Source: Pseudonocardia nematodicida
GTDB lineage: Bacteria; Actinomycetota; Actinomycetes; Mycobacteriales; Pseudonocardiaceae
Direction: 5' to 3'
Assembly: GCF_040105385.1 (NCBI RefSeq)
Contig: NZ_JBEDNQ010000001.1
Location: 310,001 to 374,000 of the forward strand
DNA: 64,000 nucleotides
This document shows positions 7,864 to 15,901 of this stretch, in pieces. Below the pieces are notes generated by a model. The model was not told the DNA's origin, made no database searches, and was given only the letters and a program-made list of their open reading frames with translations. Positions within the stretch are counted from its first letter, which is position 1. The number at the start of each line of letters is the position of its first letter. The position numbers were made by a program, and so were the translations under genes.

Positions 7864-8696
7864 GCAGACGCTCCCATGTGGACGTCCAGCGAGTCCTTCC
7901 AGGACGGCATCACGACGCCGGTGGAGGCGAGCAGCGTCAGGTCCAGCACCGAGTTCGCCGGGCGGCGCGCCAGGTGCGGCTTGTCCACGGTGTACTCGGC
8001 GGTCGACACGGCACGGACGTCGGCCGGGTCCCGGCCGCACCGCGCGAACACCTCCCGGGCCAGGCCGCACCAGCTGACCGGGTCGCCGTCGCCGGTCACG
8101 TGCACGGTCCCGGTGGTGCCCCGGCCGGCGAGCGCGACCAGGGCCGCGGCGAGGTCGGGGGCGAACGTCGGCCGCCCGACCTGGTCGTCGACGACGGCGG
8201 GGGAGACCCCGTCGCGGGCCAGCCGGGTCATCGTCGCGACGAAGTTGCCGCCGTCGCCCACCACCCAGCTCGTGCGCGCGACCAGGTGTCGCGGCGCGGC
8301 CCGCACCGCCAGCTCACCGGCCGCCTTCGAGGCGCCGTAGACGCCGAGCGGCGCGAGCGGGGTGTCCTCGCCCATCGGCCCGGCGGCGGTGCCGTCGAAG
8401 ACGTACTCGGTGGAGACGTGCACCAGCGTGAAGCCGTACCGGTCCGCGGCCGCGGCCAGGTGCGCCGGGCCGAGCGCGTTGACCCGCCAGGCCGCGGCCG
8501 GCTCGGTCTCCGCCCGGTCGACGGCGGTGTGCGCGGCGGCGTTGAACACCACGTCGACACCGGAGAAGTCGTGACGTTCGACGGCGGCGGCGTCGCCGAT
8601 GTCCAGACCGTCCCGGCCCAGCGCCACCGCGTCCGGACGCGCGGCGGTCAGCGCCCGGCCGAGCTGGCCGTTCGCCCCCAGTACGCACGCGCGCAC
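7860..8696 (-). CDS. rmlD: dTDP-4-dehydrorhamnose reductase
   Basis: 278 aa short-chain dehydrogenase that catalyses the last step of dTDP-L-rhamnose synthesis. It shows GANGQLG (7-13) for the dinucleotide and the catalytic Tyr/Lys in VYGASK (about 120/124). The motif STEYVFDG is the family STDYVFDG with Glu for Asp. The GTG start has GGGGGA just upstream. It is divergent from rmlB across 85 bp. rmlC, the epimerase, is not next to these genes and is not in the window. Confidence 0.93.
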   Translation of the reverse strand: MRACVLGANGQLGRALTAARPDAVALGRDGLDIGDAAAVERHDFSGVDVVFNAAAHTAVDRAETEPAAAWRVNALGPAHLAAAADRYGFTLVHVSTEYVFDGTAAGPMGEDTPLAPLGVYGASKAAGELAVRAAPRHLVARTSWVVGDGGNFVATMTRLARDGVSPAVVDDQVGRPTFAPDLAAALVALAGRGTTGTVHVTGDGDPVSWCGLAREVFARCGRDPADVRAVSTAEYTVDKPHLARRPANSVLDLTLLASTGVVMPSWKDSLDVHMGASA

Positions 8697-8781
8697 GTGT
8701 CCCCCTCATCGCCGTCCGACCGGGGCACTCTGGCACGCTCGCCTGGGGTCTGGGAGATCGGGTCGTGAGCGGGGGAGACGG

Positions 8782-9753
8782 ATGCGCGTACTGGTCACCG
8801 GCGGGGCGGGATTCATCGGCTCGCACTTCGTACGGACGCTGATCGCCGACGGCTACCCGGCGTTCACGGGCGCGGACGTCGTCGTCCTCGACGCCTTCAC
8901 CTACGCCGGCCGGATCGAGAACCTCGACACGGTGCGCGACTCGCCCCGGCTGCGGGTGGAGCGCGGCGACATCCGCGACCCGCACCGCGTCGCCGAGGTC
9001 GTGTCCGGTGTGGACCTGATCGCGCACTTCGCGGCCGAGACCCACGTCGACCGGTCGATCACCGGCGCCGCAGACTTTGTGACGACCAATGTGGTCGGTA
9101 CCCAGGTGCTGCTGCAGGCGGCGCTGGACGCCGGCGTCGGCCGGTTCGTGCACGTCTCGACCGACGAGGTGTACGGCTCGATCGACTCCGGGTCGTGGCC
9201 GGAGACCCACCCGCTGGAGCCGAACTCGCCCTACTCCGCGGCGAAGGCCGGGTCCGACCTGCTGGCCCGGTCCTACCACCGGACGCACGGCCTCGACGTC
9301 GTCGTGACGCGGTGTTCGAACAACTACGGCCCGCACCAGTTCCCGGAGAAGGTCGTCCCGCTGTTCGTGACCAACCTGCTCGACGGGAAGAAGGTCCCGC
9401 TCTACGGCGACGGTGGCAACGTGCGCGACTGGCTGCACGTCGACGACCACTGCCGGGGCGTCGCGCTGGCCGCGGCGAAGGGCCGGTCCGGGGAGGTCTA
9501 CAACATCGGTGGCGGCATCGAGCTGAGCAACCGCGAGCTGACCACCCGGCTGCTGGCCGCGGTGGGCGCGGGCGAGGACATGGTCGAGCGCGTCCCGGAC
9601 CGCAAGGGGCACGACCGTCGCTACTCGGTGGACTGGTCGAAGATCCGCGACGAGCTCGGGTACGTGCCCCGGCGCGGGTTCGGCGAGGGTCTGGCCGAGA
9701 CCGTGACCTGGTACCGCGAGCACCGCGACTGGTGGGAACCGCTCACCGTGTGA
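8782..9753 (+). CDS. rmlB: dTDP-glucose 4,6-dehydratase
   Basis: 323 aa extended SDR enzyme that makes dTDP-4-keto-6-deoxyglucose. It has GGAGFIGS (7-14), the ETHVDRSI segment, STDEVYGS with the catalytic Asp-Glu pair (about 128-129) and YSAAK (Tyr151, Lys155). The length is typical. The ATG is preceded by GGGGGAGA. Divergent from rmlD-rmlA, it completes three of the four rhamnose-donor genes in this cluster. Confidence 0.95.
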   Translation: MRVLVTGGAGFIGSHFVRTLIADGYPAFTGADVVVLDAFTYAGRIENLDTVRDSPRLRVERGDIRDPHRVAEVVSGVDLIAHFAAETHVDRSITGAADFVTTNVVGTQVLLQAALDAGVGRFVHVSTDEVYGSIDSGSWPETHPLEPNSPYSAAKAGSDLLARSYHRTHGLDVVVTRCSNNYGPHQFPEKVVPLFVTNLLDGKKVPLYGDGGNVRDWLHVDDHCRGVALAAAKGRSGEVYNIGGGIELSNRELTTRLLAAVGAGEDMVERVPDRKGHDRRYSVDWSKIRDELGYVPRRGFGEGLAETVTWYREHRDWWEPLTV

Positions 9754-9819
9754 AGGCTTTACGCGAACTTCGCCCCGACCGGTGCCGAGCGTGGCGGAAC
9801 GCCCGATAGCCTCCCGCCC

Positions 9820-11169
9820 ATGTCGGAGAACGCGGGCAGCAGCGGACCGGTCCGGATCTCGGTGATCGGCTGCGGGTACCTGGGTGCGGTGCATGCGGCG
9901 TCGATGGCCGAGCTGGGTCACGAGGTCGTCGGGATCGAGGTGGACGCGGCGAAGGCCGAGGCGCTCTCGGCGGGCCGGGTGCCGTTCTTCGAGCCGGGTT
10001 TCGAGGAGCTGCTGGGGCGGTCGTTGTCGTCGGGGCGGTTGTCGTTCTCGTCGGACATGAAGGACGCGGCCGGGGCGTCGGTGCACTTCCTGTGTGTGGG
10101 GACCCCGCAGCGGCGGGGGGAGTACGCGGCGGACCTGACGTTCGTGGAGGCGGCGACGGCGTCGTTGATCGACGTACTGGGTCCGGGTGAGCTGGTGGTG
10201 GGCAAGTCGACGGTGCCGGTGGGGACCGCGGCGCGGCTGGCCGAGCAGGTGGCCGAGCGGGTGCCGGAGGCGATGCTGGCGTGGAACCCGGAGTTCCTGC
10301 GCGAGGGGTTCGCGGTGCAGGACACGCTGCACCCGGACCGGCTGGTCTACGGGCTGCCCGACGGCGAGGCGGGCACCGCGGCCGAGGCGCTGCTGGACCG
10401 GGTGTACTCCACGATCGTCGCGGCGAGGACGCCGAAGGTGGTCACCGACTACGCGACCGCGGAGATGGTCAAGACCGCGGCGAACTCGTTCCTGGCCACG
10501 AAGATCAGCTTCATCAACGCGATGGCGGAGCTGTGCGAGGCCACCGGTGCGGACGTGAAGCAGCTGGCGGACGCGATCGGGCACGACGACCGGATCGGGC
10601 GCAAGTTCCTCAATGCCGGGCTGGGCTTCGGTGGGGGATGTCTGCCCAAGGACATCCGGGCGTTCATGGCGCGGGCGGGGGAGCTGGGCGCGGACCAGGC
10701 GCTGACGTTCCTGCGCGAGGTCGACAACATCAACATGCGGCGTCGGATCCGGATGGTGGAGCTGGCCCGGCAGGTGTGTGACGACTCGTTGCTGGGGAAG
10801 CGGATCGCGGTGCTGGGGGCGGCGTTCAAGCCGGACTCCGACGACATCCGGGACTCGCCGGCGTTGAACGTGGCGGCGCAGCTGCAGTTGCAGGGTGCGA
10901 ACGTGCGGGTGACCGATCCGCAGGCGGGTGCGAACGTGCGGCGGCAGTGGCCGCAGCTGGACTGCGTCGACACCCCGGAGGAGGCCGCCGAGGGTGCCGA
11001 CGCGGTGCTGCTGCTGACCGAGTGGCGGCAGTACCGCGAGCTGGACCCGGCCGCGTTCGGGAAGGTCGTGAGGACCCGCCGGGTGCTCGACGGCCGCAAC
11101 GCGCTGGACCGGGAGGCCTGGGAGGCCGCCGGCTGGACCTATCGCGCGCTGGGCCGCCGCAACGTCTGA
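9820..11169 (+). CDS. UDP-glucose/GDP-mannose 6-dehydrogenase family protein
   Basis: 449 aa NAD-dependent four-electron oxidase of nucleotide sugars. It has an N-terminal GCGYLG Rossmann motif (17-22), the central EMVKTAANSFLATKISFIN segment with the conserved Lys/Asn, and GFGGGCLPKD with the nucleophilic Cys at about 274. The likely product is UDP-glucuronate for the same envelope polymer. No ribosome-binding site is seen; TAGCCT lies 7 nt before the ATG, so it is probably leaderless. The gene ends 13 bp from the convergent NmrA gene. Confidence 0.92.
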   Translation: MSENAGSSGPVRISVIGCGYLGAVHAASMAELGHEVVGIEVDAAKAEALSAGRVPFFEPGFEELLGRSLSSGRLSFSSDMKDAAGASVHFLCVGTPQRRGEYAADLTFVEAATASLIDVLGPGELVVGKSTVPVGTAARLAEQVAERVPEAMLAWNPEFLREGFAVQDTLHPDRLVYGLPDGEAGTAAEALLDRVYSTIVAARTPKVVTDYATAEMVKTAANSFLATKISFINAMAELCEATGADVKQLADAIGHDDRIGRKFLNAGLGFGGGCLPKDIRAFMARAGELGADQALTFLREVDNINMRRRIRMVELARQVCDDSLLGKRIAVLGAAFKPDSDDIRDSPALNVAAQLQLQGANVRVTDPQAGANVRRQWPQLDCVDTPEEAAEGADAVLLLTEWRQYRELDPAAFGKVVRTRRVLDGRNALDREAWEAAGWTYRALGRRNV

Positions 11170-11182
11170 GGTCCGGCCGCGG

Positions 11183-12109
11183 TCAGCGGTGCGCGACGGC
11201 CGGGCGCAGGGTCTGCGGGTGTGACCGGGCCCAGGTCGCCAGCGAGGTCGTCGGCAGCCCGAACCGCCGGGCGTCCTCCGGCGCGGCGGGCGCCTGGTAG
11301 GTGCCCAGGAAGGCGAACGACCGCAGGAACGCCTCGGGAAGCCCGCTCGCCCGGGCCGCCTCGGGGTCGTCGGTCACGGTGATCTCGGTGCCCCACGCCT
11401 CGCCGATCGTCCGGACCGCCTGCCTGAATGTCAGGCGCTCCCCGGCCAGCTCGAGCGCGACGCCGTCGAACCGGTCCGGGTCGGTGAACGCGGCGGCCGC
11501 CGCCGCGCCGATGTCGTCGACCGCGACGAACGGGTGCTCGACGTCGGCGTCGAGCGGCACCGCGAACTCCGCCGAGTCACCGCCCGCCAGGTACATCGAC
11601 GGCGGCACGAAGTTCTCCATGAACGTCGACGGCCGGAGCACGGTCGTGCGCCCGGCACCCGCCCCGGTGACGATCTCCTCCGCGGCGAGCTTGCTCGGCC
11701 AGTAGTGCGCCATGTGCGCACCCCAGAGCTCCGGATCGACCGCGCCCGGCCGGCCGTGCTCACCCGCCCCGCTCACCGAGGTGTGCACGACCTGCTCGAC
11801 GCCGGTCTCGCGCACGGCGGCGGCGATCGCGCGGGCGTGCCGGATCTCGCGGTCACCGAGCAGGTCCTCGAGATCGGGCATCTGCACCGAGAACACCCCG
11901 CGCGCCCCGCGGGCCGCGGCCACCACCGACGCCGGGTCGTCCAGGTCGCCGCGCACCACCTCGACCCCCAGCCCGGCCAGCGCCCGGGCCGCGGCCGACC
12001 CCGGGTCGCGGACCAGCGCGCGCACCGGGGTTCCCGCCGCGCGCAGGGCCCGGGCCGCCGCGCCGCCCTGCTTGCCGGTCGCACCCGCCACCAGTACCGG
12101 ATCACTCAT
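11183..12109 (-). CDS. NmrA-family NAD(P)-binding protein
   Basis: 308 aa atypical SDR. GATGKQGG (about 9-16) is the NmrA-type nucleotide-binding loop, and no catalytic YxxxK is evident, as in redox-sensing NmrA/HSCARG proteins. The start ATG has GAAGGAG upstream. It is divergently paired with a TetR regulator across 102 bp that contain two operator-like palindromes, so the TetR protein very probably controls it. The family includes NADPH-sensing regulators and quinone or ether reductases; the true substrate is unknown. Confidence 0.85.
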   Translation of the reverse strand: MSDPVLVAGATGKQGGAAARALRAAGTPVRALVRDPGSAAARALAGLGVEVVRGDLDDPASVVAAARGARGVFSVQMPDLEDLLGDREIRHARAIAAAVRETGVEQVVHTSVSGAGEHGRPGAVDPELWGAHMAHYWPSKLAAEEIVTGAGAGRTTVLRPSTFMENFVPPSMYLAGGDSAEFAVPLDADVEHPFVAVDDIGAAAAAAFTDPDRFDGVALELAGERLTFRQAVRTIGEAWGTEITVTDDPEAARASGLPEAFLRSFAFLGTYQAPAAPEDARRFGLPTTSLATWARSHPQTLRPAVAHR

Positions 12110-12134
12110 CACTCGCTCCTTCTCGCCCGAGAGC

Positions 12135-12190
12135 AAACGGAGGGGGCCCCCGTTTCGCCGACGGCTACGATATGGAGGGCCACCCCGTTT
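12135..12190. promoter_or_regulatory. Two TetR operator-like palindromes
   Basis: The first palindrome (12135-12155) has arms AAACGG and CCGTTT around a GGGG/CCCC core. The second (12174-12190) repeats the pattern GGAGGG-CC-CCCGTTT on the same strand and ends 22 nt before the TetR ATG. The two share most positions, as expected for duplicate sites of one dimeric repressor acting on both divergent promoters. Confidence 0.6.
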
Positions 12191-12211
12191 GTCGACCGAT
12201 CGGAACCTCGT

Positions 12212-12832
12212 ATGACGCAGCGCACCGGCGAGCGGGCCGACCGCCGTCGTAACCGGGAACGGTTGCTCGTGGCGGCGGTCGAGGTCGTCGCGCGGGACGG
12301 GGCGGGCGCCTCGCTGGAGGAGATCGCCCGCCGCGCGGGGGTCGGCTCGGCGACCCTGCACCGGCACTTCGGGTCGCGCCGCGAGCTGCTGGAGGCGGTG
12401 TTCGCCGACGGGGTCGACCTGCTCTGCCTCCGGGCCACCGAGCTCGCGCGCTCCGAACCCGCGGCCGGGCTGTGGGTCTGGCTCGACGAACTCGTCCGGT
12501 ACATCGCGTGCACCCGCGGGGTCTCCGACACGCTGCTGGCCGAGTTCCCGGACGACGACCTGACCTGCCACAGCCGCCGGGTGCACGACGCCGCCGCGCC
12601 GCTGGCCGCCGCCGCGCTGGCGGCCGGCACGCTGGACCGGGCGGCGGGCACCGCGGACCTGCTGACCCTCGCCGGTGCGATCGGTGCCGCCACCGACGGC
12701 GATCCGGACGCCGCGCAGCGCCTCCTGCACCTGGCGCAGCGGGGCCTCTGCCCGAACACCGCTCCGCTGCACGCCTCGGGACCACGCTCCGCGCCCGCCG
12801 CGACCGGTGCGAAGGTGGGCCGAGGGGTGTGA
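12212..12832 (+). CDS. TetR-family transcriptional regulator
   Basis: 206 aa. The N-terminal TetR HTH covers about 14-60, with the recognition region ASLEEIARRAGVGSATLHRHFGS; the rest is a helical ligand domain ending in a low-complexity tail. The ATG at 12212 lies 22 nt after an operator-like palindrome and no ribosome-binding site stands out. It probably represses itself and the divergent NmrA gene. The inducer is unknown. Confidence 0.88.
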   Translation: MTQRTGERADRRRNRERLLVAAVEVVARDGAGASLEEIARRAGVGSATLHRHFGSRRELLEAVFADGVDLLCLRATELARSEPAAGLWVWLDELVRYIACTRGVSDTLLAEFPDDDLTCHSRRVHDAAAPLAAAALAAGTLDRAAGTADLLTLAGAIGAATDGDPDAAQRLLHLAQRGLCPNTAPLHASGPRSAPAATGAKVGRGV

Positions 12833-12863
12833 AGCGGGGGTGCACACGCGGTAGGAACAGCGG

Positions 12864-14294
12864 ATGACCACGCATCCCGTGCTGGCCGGGTCGGACGACG
12901 CGACGTTCGCCTCGTTGCACCGGCCGTCGACCCCGCGCGCCGAGCGCTACGACATCGGCCGGGAGCTGCGCCGGACCGCGCCCCGGCCGATGCTGGCGTC
13001 CTGGTCATCGTCGCTGCGCCGGGTGGACGCGATCGACCTGGTGGAGATCACCAACGCCGGCCGGGTGCCCGAGCTCGTCCCGCTGCGCATCCAGCGGATG
13101 AGCGCCTCGCCGCACGCGTTCCTGCGCGGTGCCGCGGCCCTGCACGCGGCCGACTTCGCGGTCCTCCCCGAGACCGGCATCCATCCGGTGATCTGCGGCG
13201 ACGCCCATCTGGGCAACTTCGGCTTCTACGCCTCGCCGGAGCGCGAGCTCGTGTTCGACCTCAACGACTTCGACGAGGCCCACCCCGGCGCCTGGGAGTG
13301 GGACCTGCGCCGGCTGGTCGCCTCCACCTGGGTCGCCGGGCGCGAGTCGGGCACCTCGGAGCAGCGCTGCCAGACCGCGGTCGAGCGGTGCGTGCGGGCC
13401 TACGCCGCGCACCTGCGGACGCTGGCCGACCAGCCGCTGCTGGCCCGGTCGTTCGACCTGATGGACGTGGACTCGCTGCGCGGTGACGCCCCGCACAAGA
13501 AGTCCCGCCGCGCGGTGGACAAGGCGGCCGAGCGGGCCCGCAAGCGCACCAGCGACCGCGCGCTGCCGCGGTTCGTGACCTCCGACGGCGGTGACCGCCG
13601 GATCGTCACCGAACCACCGCTGATCACCCACCCGGACGCGGAGAGCACCGAGAAGATCCTGGCCGCGCTCGACGACTACCTGGCCACGCTGCCGCCGCAC
13701 TGGGCCCGGATCCTCGGCGGGTACCACGCCGTCGACGTCGCCCACAAGGTCGTCGGCGTCGGGTCGGTCGGGCTGCGCGCGTACCTGGTGCTGTGCGAGG
13801 GCTCCAGCCCGGACGACGTGCTGTTCCTGCAGCTCAAGCAGGCCCGCCGGTCGGTCGTCGGGCCGTTCGTGCACGGCGACGAGGCCTGGCACGCCCACCA
13901 GGGCCAGCGGGTCGTGGAGTACCAGCAGGCGCTGCAGACCGTCTCGGACCCGCTGCTCGGGTGGGCGACCGTCGGGGACCAGCAGTATTACGTCCGGCAG
14001 TTCCGGGACATGAAGGGCGCGATCGTGCCCGACACGCTGAGCGCGCACGCCCTGGCCGACTACGCCGCCGTCTGCGGGCAGCTGCTCGCCAAGGGGCACG
14101 CCCGCACCTCGGGCGCCTCGATGATCGCCGGGTATCTGGGCGGGGGCGGCAAGGTCGCCGCGGCGCTGTGCCGGTTCGCCCGGCGCTACGCCGACCAGAC
14201 CGAGGCGGACCACCAGGCCTTGCTGCGCGCAATCCGATCCGGGAGGCTGTCGGATCGGCCACCTGCACAGGTGCCGGGCGAGGCCATCGGATAG
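12864..14294 (+). CDS. DUF2252 domain protein
   Basis: 476 aa DUF2252 protein. GDAHLGNFG (112-120) followed by FDLNDFDE (131-138) looks like the catalytic and metal-binding region of aminoglycoside-phosphotransferase-like kinases, so a small-molecule kinase role is plausible; this is a fold-level inference. No function is established. It is followed on the same strand by a small membrane protein gene (11-nt gap) and a DUF5130 gene. Confidence 0.85.
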   Translation: MTTHPVLAGSDDATFASLHRPSTPRAERYDIGRELRRTAPRPMLASWSSSLRRVDAIDLVEITNAGRVPELVPLRIQRMSASPHAFLRGAAALHAADFAVLPETGIHPVICGDAHLGNFGFYASPERELVFDLNDFDEAHPGAWEWDLRRLVASTWVAGRESGTSEQRCQTAVERCVRAYAAHLRTLADQPLLARSFDLMDVDSLRGDAPHKKSRRAVDKAAERARKRTSDRALPRFVTSDGGDRRIVTEPPLITHPDAESTEKILAALDDYLATLPPHWARILGGYHAVDVAHKVVGVGSVGLRAYLVLCEGSSPDDVLFLQLKQARRSVVGPFVHGDEAWHAHQGQRVVEYQQALQTVSDPLLGWATVGDQQYYVRQFRDMKGAIVPDTLSAHALADYAAVCGQLLAKGHARTSGASMIAGYLGGGGKVAAALCRFARRYADQTEADHQALLRAIRSGRLSDRPPAQVPGEAIG

Positions 14295-14305
14295 GTTTCC
14301 GTGCC

Positions 14306-14548
14306 GTGACCGTCGTCGAAACCATCCTGGTCTTCGTGGTCGCGCCGGTGGTTCTCTACGCCGCGATCTGGGCCTGGATCGCGCTGCGCAACCGGAGCGG
14401 CCGCACCCGCTACAACGCGGGCGACCCCTGGCCGTACGCCCCCCTGTTCTGGATCGCCAACCCGGCGGGTGCGCACCTGCAGGAGCGCACCGCGTCCCCG
14501 TCCGATGCGGACAGCGACACCCGAGGAGGTACCGGTGGCCGGTGGTAG
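14306..14548 (+). CDS. Small single-pass membrane protein
   Basis: 80 aa. The GTG start gives one N-terminal hydrophobic helix (about 5-26), then a basic cytoplasmic stretch and a polar tail. It lies 11 nt after DUF2252 and overlaps the next gene by 14 nt. No family is recognised. Its place directly before DUF5130, with overlap, suggests the two work together. Confidence 0.65.
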   Translation: MTVVETILVFVVAPVVLYAAIWAWIALRNRSGRTRYNAGDPWPYAPLFWIANPAGAHLQERTASPSDADSDTRGGTGGRW

Positions 14549-15014
14549 CGTCGTCGTCTTCGACGGCAACGAGGAAGAGCTCCCGGAGGGCTCCGTCGTC
14601 ACGAACTCGGGCCGCCTCTCGGTGGCCGAGGAGTTCCACGAGCCGGACCCCTCGGACCACCCGTTCACGCCGGTGCAGCTCGCCCGGCTGGACGACGCCC
14701 TGACCCTGGCGAGCCGGGAGACCGGCCTGCGGTTCGCGCTGTACCTGGGCGACCTCGGCGCGGACGCCCGGGCGTCGGCCGTCGCGCTGCACGACCGCAT
14801 CGACGGCCGGGTCGAGGCCGTGCTGGTCGCGGTCAGCCCGCAGCAGCGTCAGCTGGAGATCGTCACCGGGTCCGAGGCGATGGTCCGGCTGCCCGACCGC
14901 GGGGCCAAGCTCGCGCTGATGAGCATGGTCGCCTCGTTCAAGGAGGGCGACCTGTTCGGCGGCCTGCTGTCCGGGCTGCGGATGCTGGCCGACCAGGCCG
15001 GCAACCGCCCCTGA
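14535..15014 (+). CDS. DUF5130 (TPM-like) protein
   Basis: 159 aa. It matches the pattern of actinobacterial DUF5130 proteins, which have a TPM-type fold: FTPVQLARLDDALTLASRETGLRFALYLG, then a VLVAVSPQQRQLEIVTG strand and a C-terminal helical hairpin. The GTG start is supported by GAGGAGGT 6-7 nt upstream and makes the gene overlap the small membrane protein. Function is unknown. Confidence 0.72.
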   Translation: MAGGSVVVFDGNEEELPEGSVVTNSGRLSVAEEFHEPDPSDHPFTPVQLARLDDALTLASRETGLRFALYLGDLGADARASAVALHDRIDGRVEAVLVAVSPQQRQLEIVTGSEAMVRLPDRGAKLALMSMVASFKEGDLFGGLLSGLRMLADQAGNRP

Positions 15015-15056
15015 CCGACAGGAGTAGACGTACCAGTTCGATGTCCGTTGCGTGGA

Positions 15057-15092
15057 GGACACCACCAACGGCCGTTCGGCCTTAAGGTGTCC
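15057..15092. promoter_or_regulatory. Inverted repeat upstream of the response-regulator gene
   Basis: GGACACC (15057-15063) and GGTGTCC (15086-15092) flank a 22-bp segment that itself contains CGGCCGTTCGGCC. It ends 31 bp before the regulator ATG, so it may be an operator or a leader hairpin. Confidence 0.35.
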
Positions 15093-15123
15093 GCATGTCG
15101 CGTTCCGCCCGGGCGGTCCGGTC

Positions 15124-15789
15124 ATGACCGGAAGCAGCCCGATCCTGATCGTCGACGACCACGAGCTCGTCGGGTCCGCCCTCGCGCTCAACCTGCGCGC
15201 CGAGGGTGAGGACGCGGAGTTCGTGCCGGTCCGTTCCGCGGCCGGGGTGCTCGAGCACGCCCGCCGCACCGATCCGGGACTGATCGTCCTCGATCTCGAC
15301 CTCGGCCGGGACGCCGACGGGTCCCGGATCGACGGTGTCCGGCTGGTCGGCCCGCTCGTCGAGTCCGGCTGGCGGGTGGTGGTGCTGTCCGGCAGCTCCG
15401 ACGCCGGCCGGGTCGGCGCGGCGCTGGACGCCGGTGGGTTCGTCTTCGTGCCGAAGAACGCCCCGTTCCCCGCGCTGCTGGGCGCCATCAGGGAGGCGCG
15501 GGTCGGGCGGTCGGTGATGCCGCCGGGCCGGCGCGAGCAGTTCATCCAGCTGCACCGCGACCGGGAGCTCGAGCGCCGCGAGCTGCGCGGGAAGCTCGCC
15601 AAGCTCACCCAGCGCGAGCGTGAGGTGCTCGCGCTGCTGGCCGGCGGCAAGCGCGCGCAGGCCGTCGCGGACCACTTCGTGGTGTCCCTGGCGACCGTGC
15701 GCACCCAGATCCGCGCGGTGCTGACCAAGCTCGAGGTCGGGTCCCAGCTGGAGGCCGTCGCGCTCTACCGCAAGGCGGCCGGCGTGTGA
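15124..15789 (+). CDS. NarL/LuxR-type response regulator
   Basis: 221 aa. The receiver domain (about 6-122) has the acidic pair VDDHE, the phospho-acceptor in IVLDLDLG (about Asp57) and the switch Lys in VPKNAP (about 111). After a linker, the C-terminal LuxR-type HTH (about 158-215) reads LTQREREVLALLAGGKRAQ. A histidine kinase gene follows on the same strand, so the two form a two-component system. Targets are unknown. Confidence 0.9.
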   Translation: MTGSSPILIVDDHELVGSALALNLRAEGEDAEFVPVRSAAGVLEHARRTDPGLIVLDLDLGRDADGSRIDGVRLVGPLVESGWRVVVLSGSSDAGRVGAALDAGGFVFVPKNAPFPALLGAIREARVGRSVMPPGRREQFIQLHRDRELERRELRGKLAKLTQREREVLALLAGGKRAQAVADHFVVSLATVRTQIRAVLTKLEVGSQLEAVALYRKAAGV

Positions 15790-15901
15790 TCACGCGGCAG
15801 TGACGACGCGATTGCGACAGGGGCACCCCCTCTCGCAGTGGATCGTGAACGCTCTATCATCTCGACTCATCAATTCTGTGGACGCGCAGAGGGAGTTCCA
15901 G

